This document shows positions 63,220 to 64,000 of a stretch of DNA of 64,000 nucleotides, in pieces. This DNA is from Ophryocystis elektroscirrha. Lineage: Eukaryota > Apicomplexa > Conoidasida > Neogregarinorida > Ophryocystidae. The notes under the pieces are model-generated. The model was not told the DNA's origin. It searched no databases and saw nothing but the letters and a program-made list of their open reading frames with translations. The stretch spans positions 186,001 to 250,000 of the forward strand of contig JAQIFP010000002.1 in the NCBI GenBank assembly GCA_030141585.1. The letters run 5' to 3'. The number at the start of each line of letters is the position of its first letter. Positions within the stretch are counted from its first letter, which is position 1. A program made the translations under genes and the position numbers.

Positions 63220-64000
63220 TTATATTACTCTGTCGAAGAAAGGTCTTAAAACACCAGTTTGTTGAAATACATCTCTGCCTCCAGGGATTCCTGTTTTTAA
63301 TATATACGTTGCATCTGTTGCTAGCCATTTAAATGCCCAATTTAACAATATATTTTTGAGTTCTTTCAAATACGGGGTTTTACACTGATATTTGTCACAA
63401 TGCACCCATAAAACTGACAAAACCTAAGGATCGCATATATGTACAACATATATCTAACTTGAGCGCAAACTATGGCTTGAGTAGGCTTGAAATTTTCATA
63501 TACATCTAATCCGTATTTATAAAATATTTCTGTTTCAAGAGAAGGTGTATAATGAAGTTTTAGATTATCAAATGCTTCATCTGGTAATTTGACACCCATG
63601 GTACTGTTTGCAAATAACTCCCCAGTAATGTAGTAACCTTCTGGACATTTTAGTCGTCCCTGATTGTAATTTTAGAAAAAATTCCATATACTTTTGTTCT
63701 TGTTTTTCTTGTGCATTTTAAAATTTTTTTATTATTCAAGGAAAAGTCATTTAAATCTTCAGCTTCCATAGTGTAGGTTGAAGGACAAATTACACCTGGT
63801 GATAGACGCTGTATAACAGTTGAACATTGATTATATCCATCGTCTACCATGCCACGAGGGCATTTAGGATAGCCATTTAAGCTGTTTTCTAAAAGCTGAT
63901 TACTAATTTATAATGGGCATAGGAGAAATAAATACGTATATAGACAATTAATTTAAAATAATTCTATTTAGTAATAAGATTTAGTTTTACGTCTACATAG
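63220..64000 (-). CDS. Cys-rich, probably secreted protein (partial)
   Basis: C-terminal exons of a gene that probably continues beyond the right edge. Exons near 63891-63700, 63662-63459 and about 63422-63220 are joined by introns of 32 and 36 nt. Two units of the type CPRGM...C...ICPSTY...C and LKCPEGYYITGELF recall the CP-G/W-Y spacing of apicomplexan oocyst-wall or CPW-WPC-like proteins, but the match is weak. It ends with TGIPGGRDVFQQTGVLRPFF. A 5' exon may lie near 63990. It converges on the 61519-63084 gene. The function is unknown; surface or wall structure is the plausible guess. Confidence 0.5.

Overview
This window is nuclear DNA from an AT-rich eukaryote, most likely an apicomplexan or a close relative. 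Three things support that: a short class XIV, MyoA-like gliding myosin; a Brl1/Brr6 nuclear-envelope protein, a family absent from animals; and secreted PAN/apple-like Cys-rich proteins. Introns are numerous and very small, with a sharp peak at 31-32 nt and extremes of 28 and about 38 nt, plus a few longer AT-rich ones. Genes are packed tightly, and several convergent pairs end within a few bases of each other. I cannot place the lineage; the tiny introns would fit a gregarine-like or other deep apicomplexan.

Layout: 1-964 (-) N-terminus of an RS-rich protein; 1841-3472 (+) unknown protein; 3794-5033 (+) tandem pair of small membrane proteins; 5056-6516 (-) neutral sphingomyelinase; about 7222-7364 possible structured RNA; 7541-8458 (+) unknown; 9072-10214 (+) tail-anchored SNARE-like protein; 10537-11942 (+) Brl1/Brr6; 11974-14160 (-) EST1/SMG-like protein carrying a Regnase-type NYN nuclease domain; 14314-15934 (+) unknown; 15931-17084 (-) TLC-domain protein; 17608-19139 (+) unknown; 19145-23220 (-) ABHD17-like hydrolase with a long C-terminal region; 23992-25206 (+) actin-like protein; 25354-28218 (-) SRPK kinase; 28654-28882 (-) ribosomal protein eS30; 29672-30188 (+) BAP31-like ER protein; 30441-31481 (-) ankyrin-repeat protein; 32060-33154 (+) small membrane proteins.

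The second half holds 33664-35644 (-) a NOT2 subunit with the NOT box at its N-terminus; 35854-37961 (-) NOP56 and, divergently, 38446-41591 (+) SDA1 (a ribosome-biogenesis pair); 41685-44518 (+) MyoA-like myosin, tail to tail with 44641-52643 (-) a large MyTH4-FERM myosin; 52762-59871 (-) MON2; 60205-61452 (-) a secreted PAN-like protein in small exons; 61519-63084 (+) and 63220-64000 (-) two further Cys-containing, probably secreted proteins.

Functional themes are RNA processing and decay (RS protein, SRPK, NOT2, EST1-NYN), ribosome biogenesis (NOP56, SDA1, eS30), membrane and lipid trafficking (nSMase, SNARE, TLC, ABHD17, BAP31, MON2), actomyosin motility (two myosins, actin-like protein) and secreted, probably surface or stage-specific proteins at the right end. 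Gene models were built by hand splicing, so exon edges are approximate unless stated.
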